DNA from: an uncultured Lachnospiraceae bacterium
GTDB taxonomy: Bacteria; Bacillota; Clostridia; Lachnospirales; Lachnospiraceae
NCBI GenBank assembly: GCA_947177105.1
Contig: CAMWTF010000187.1
Coordinates: forward strand, 1 to 5,623
Reading direction: 5' to 3'
DNA length: 5,623 nucleotides
The notes under the pieces were generated by a model, which did no database searches, was not told where the DNA came from, and was given only the letters and a program-made list of their open reading frames with translations. Below are positions 5,299 through 5,623 of this stretch, piece by piece. Each line of letters opens with the position of its first letter. Within the stretch, counting starts at the first letter, position 1. The position numbers were made by a program, and so were the translations under genes.

Positions 5299-5623
5299 CT
5301 GTATTCCATCAAAAACAATATCGCAAGCGCCTGGCCGTAAGGCATGGGCCGCAGTTCAATCTCTTTGTAAAAATCCTTGGTAGTGCGTCCCATGGGAGTT
5401 CCATAGGATACCTGATTCACCACCCCATCCTCGGATATGTAGTCCAGAATCGGAACTGCCGCTTTGGCAGCCACCTCCAGATAGGACTTATCCACCAGAC
5501 CGTCCTTCACCGCCTTCAGAATGCCGTAGGCAAATCCACAGGTGGCGCTGGCCTCCACATAAGAGTCCGCATCGTCCACCAGCGTGTGCCACATACCGTT
5601 TTCCGCCTGACACTCCTTCAGAC
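5286..5623 (-). CDS. GH88/GH105-type unsaturated uronyl hydrolase, C-terminal part (N-terminus beyond window)
   Basis: The frame is open to the window edge, starting LKECQAENGMWHTLVDDADSY, so the internal Met at 5594 is not the start. Proteins of this type (YteR/YesR-like unsaturated rhamnogalacturonyl hydrolases) hydrate the 4,5-unsaturated uronic acid at the non-reducing end of oligosaccharides and release it. Matching landmarks are NGMWHTLVD (a substrate-site Trp-His motif), DSYVEASATCGFAYGILKAVKDG, DGVVNQVSYGTPMG and the closing RPMPYGQALAILFLMEYR. About 111 codons are visible, roughly the last third of a usual 340-380-residue protein. The catalytic aspartate lies outside the window. The TAG stop (5288-5286) overlaps the start of the next gene by 13 bases if ATG 5298 is used, which suggests translational coupling. 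The exact substrate, rhamnogalacturonan or another uronide, cannot be decided from this part. Confidence 0.88.
   Translation of the reverse strand, partial: LKECQAENGMWHTLVDDADSYVEASATCGFAYGILKAVKDGLVDKSYLEVAAKAAVPILDYISEDGVVNQVSYGTPMGRTTKDFYKEIELRPMPYGQALAILFLMEYRWML

Overview
All genes in this window lie on the minus strand, so transcription runs from high to low coordinates. The layout looks like one operon: a GH88/GH105-type uronide hydrolase (partial, entering from the right edge), a large protein with a lyase-like toroid plus beta-domain layout, a 239-residue protein of unknown function, then iolC, iolB and iolD (cut by the left edge). Moderately high GC, purine-rich Shine-Dalgarno sites, and the sequence style of the Iol proteins suggest a Gram-positive anaerobe of the Lachnospiraceae/Clostridia type. 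This is a judgement by eye; no rRNA or other marker is present.

Right part (2721-5623): the GH105-like enzyme would remove unsaturated uronic acids from oligosaccharides left by polysaccharide lyases. The 579-residue neighbour has an Asn-His motif followed about 50 residues later by a Tyr, as in heparinase II/III-type lyases, and may be such a lyase or a relative. The 239-residue protein has a pattern of His, Asp and Glu that recalls Vps62/NPP1-like proteins, but its function is unknown.

Left part (1-2707): iolD, iolB and iolC encode three consecutive steps of myo-inositol catabolism. IolD opens the ring of trihydroxycyclohexane-dione, IolB isomerises 5-deoxyglucuronate, and IolC phosphorylates the product. 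iolD is interrupted after codon 195 by two adjacent in-frame stops (TGA TAG). The same frame then continues with clear IolD-like sequence to the window edge, so this copy looks inactivated or, less likely, recoded.

The most unusual content is between the iol genes. An 18-base box (AGGGGATATGCGGAACTT on the coding strand) lies 18-23 bases before iolB and iolD. A looser version lies 23 bases before iolC, and an extra exact copy overlaps the iolC stop codon. Upstream of iolB and iolD the box is preceded by an 11-12 bp perfect hairpin. The two hairpins have similar loops, but their stems differ by compensatory changes. In the iolC-iolB gap an anti-box can pair with either of two identical boxes, as in a two-state switch. 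I do not recognise this element; it may be a regulatory RNA, an mRNA processing or stability element, or a small dispersed repeat.

No tRNA, rRNA, CRISPR array, transposase or clear intrinsic terminator was seen. No stretch over 300 bases lacks a gene.
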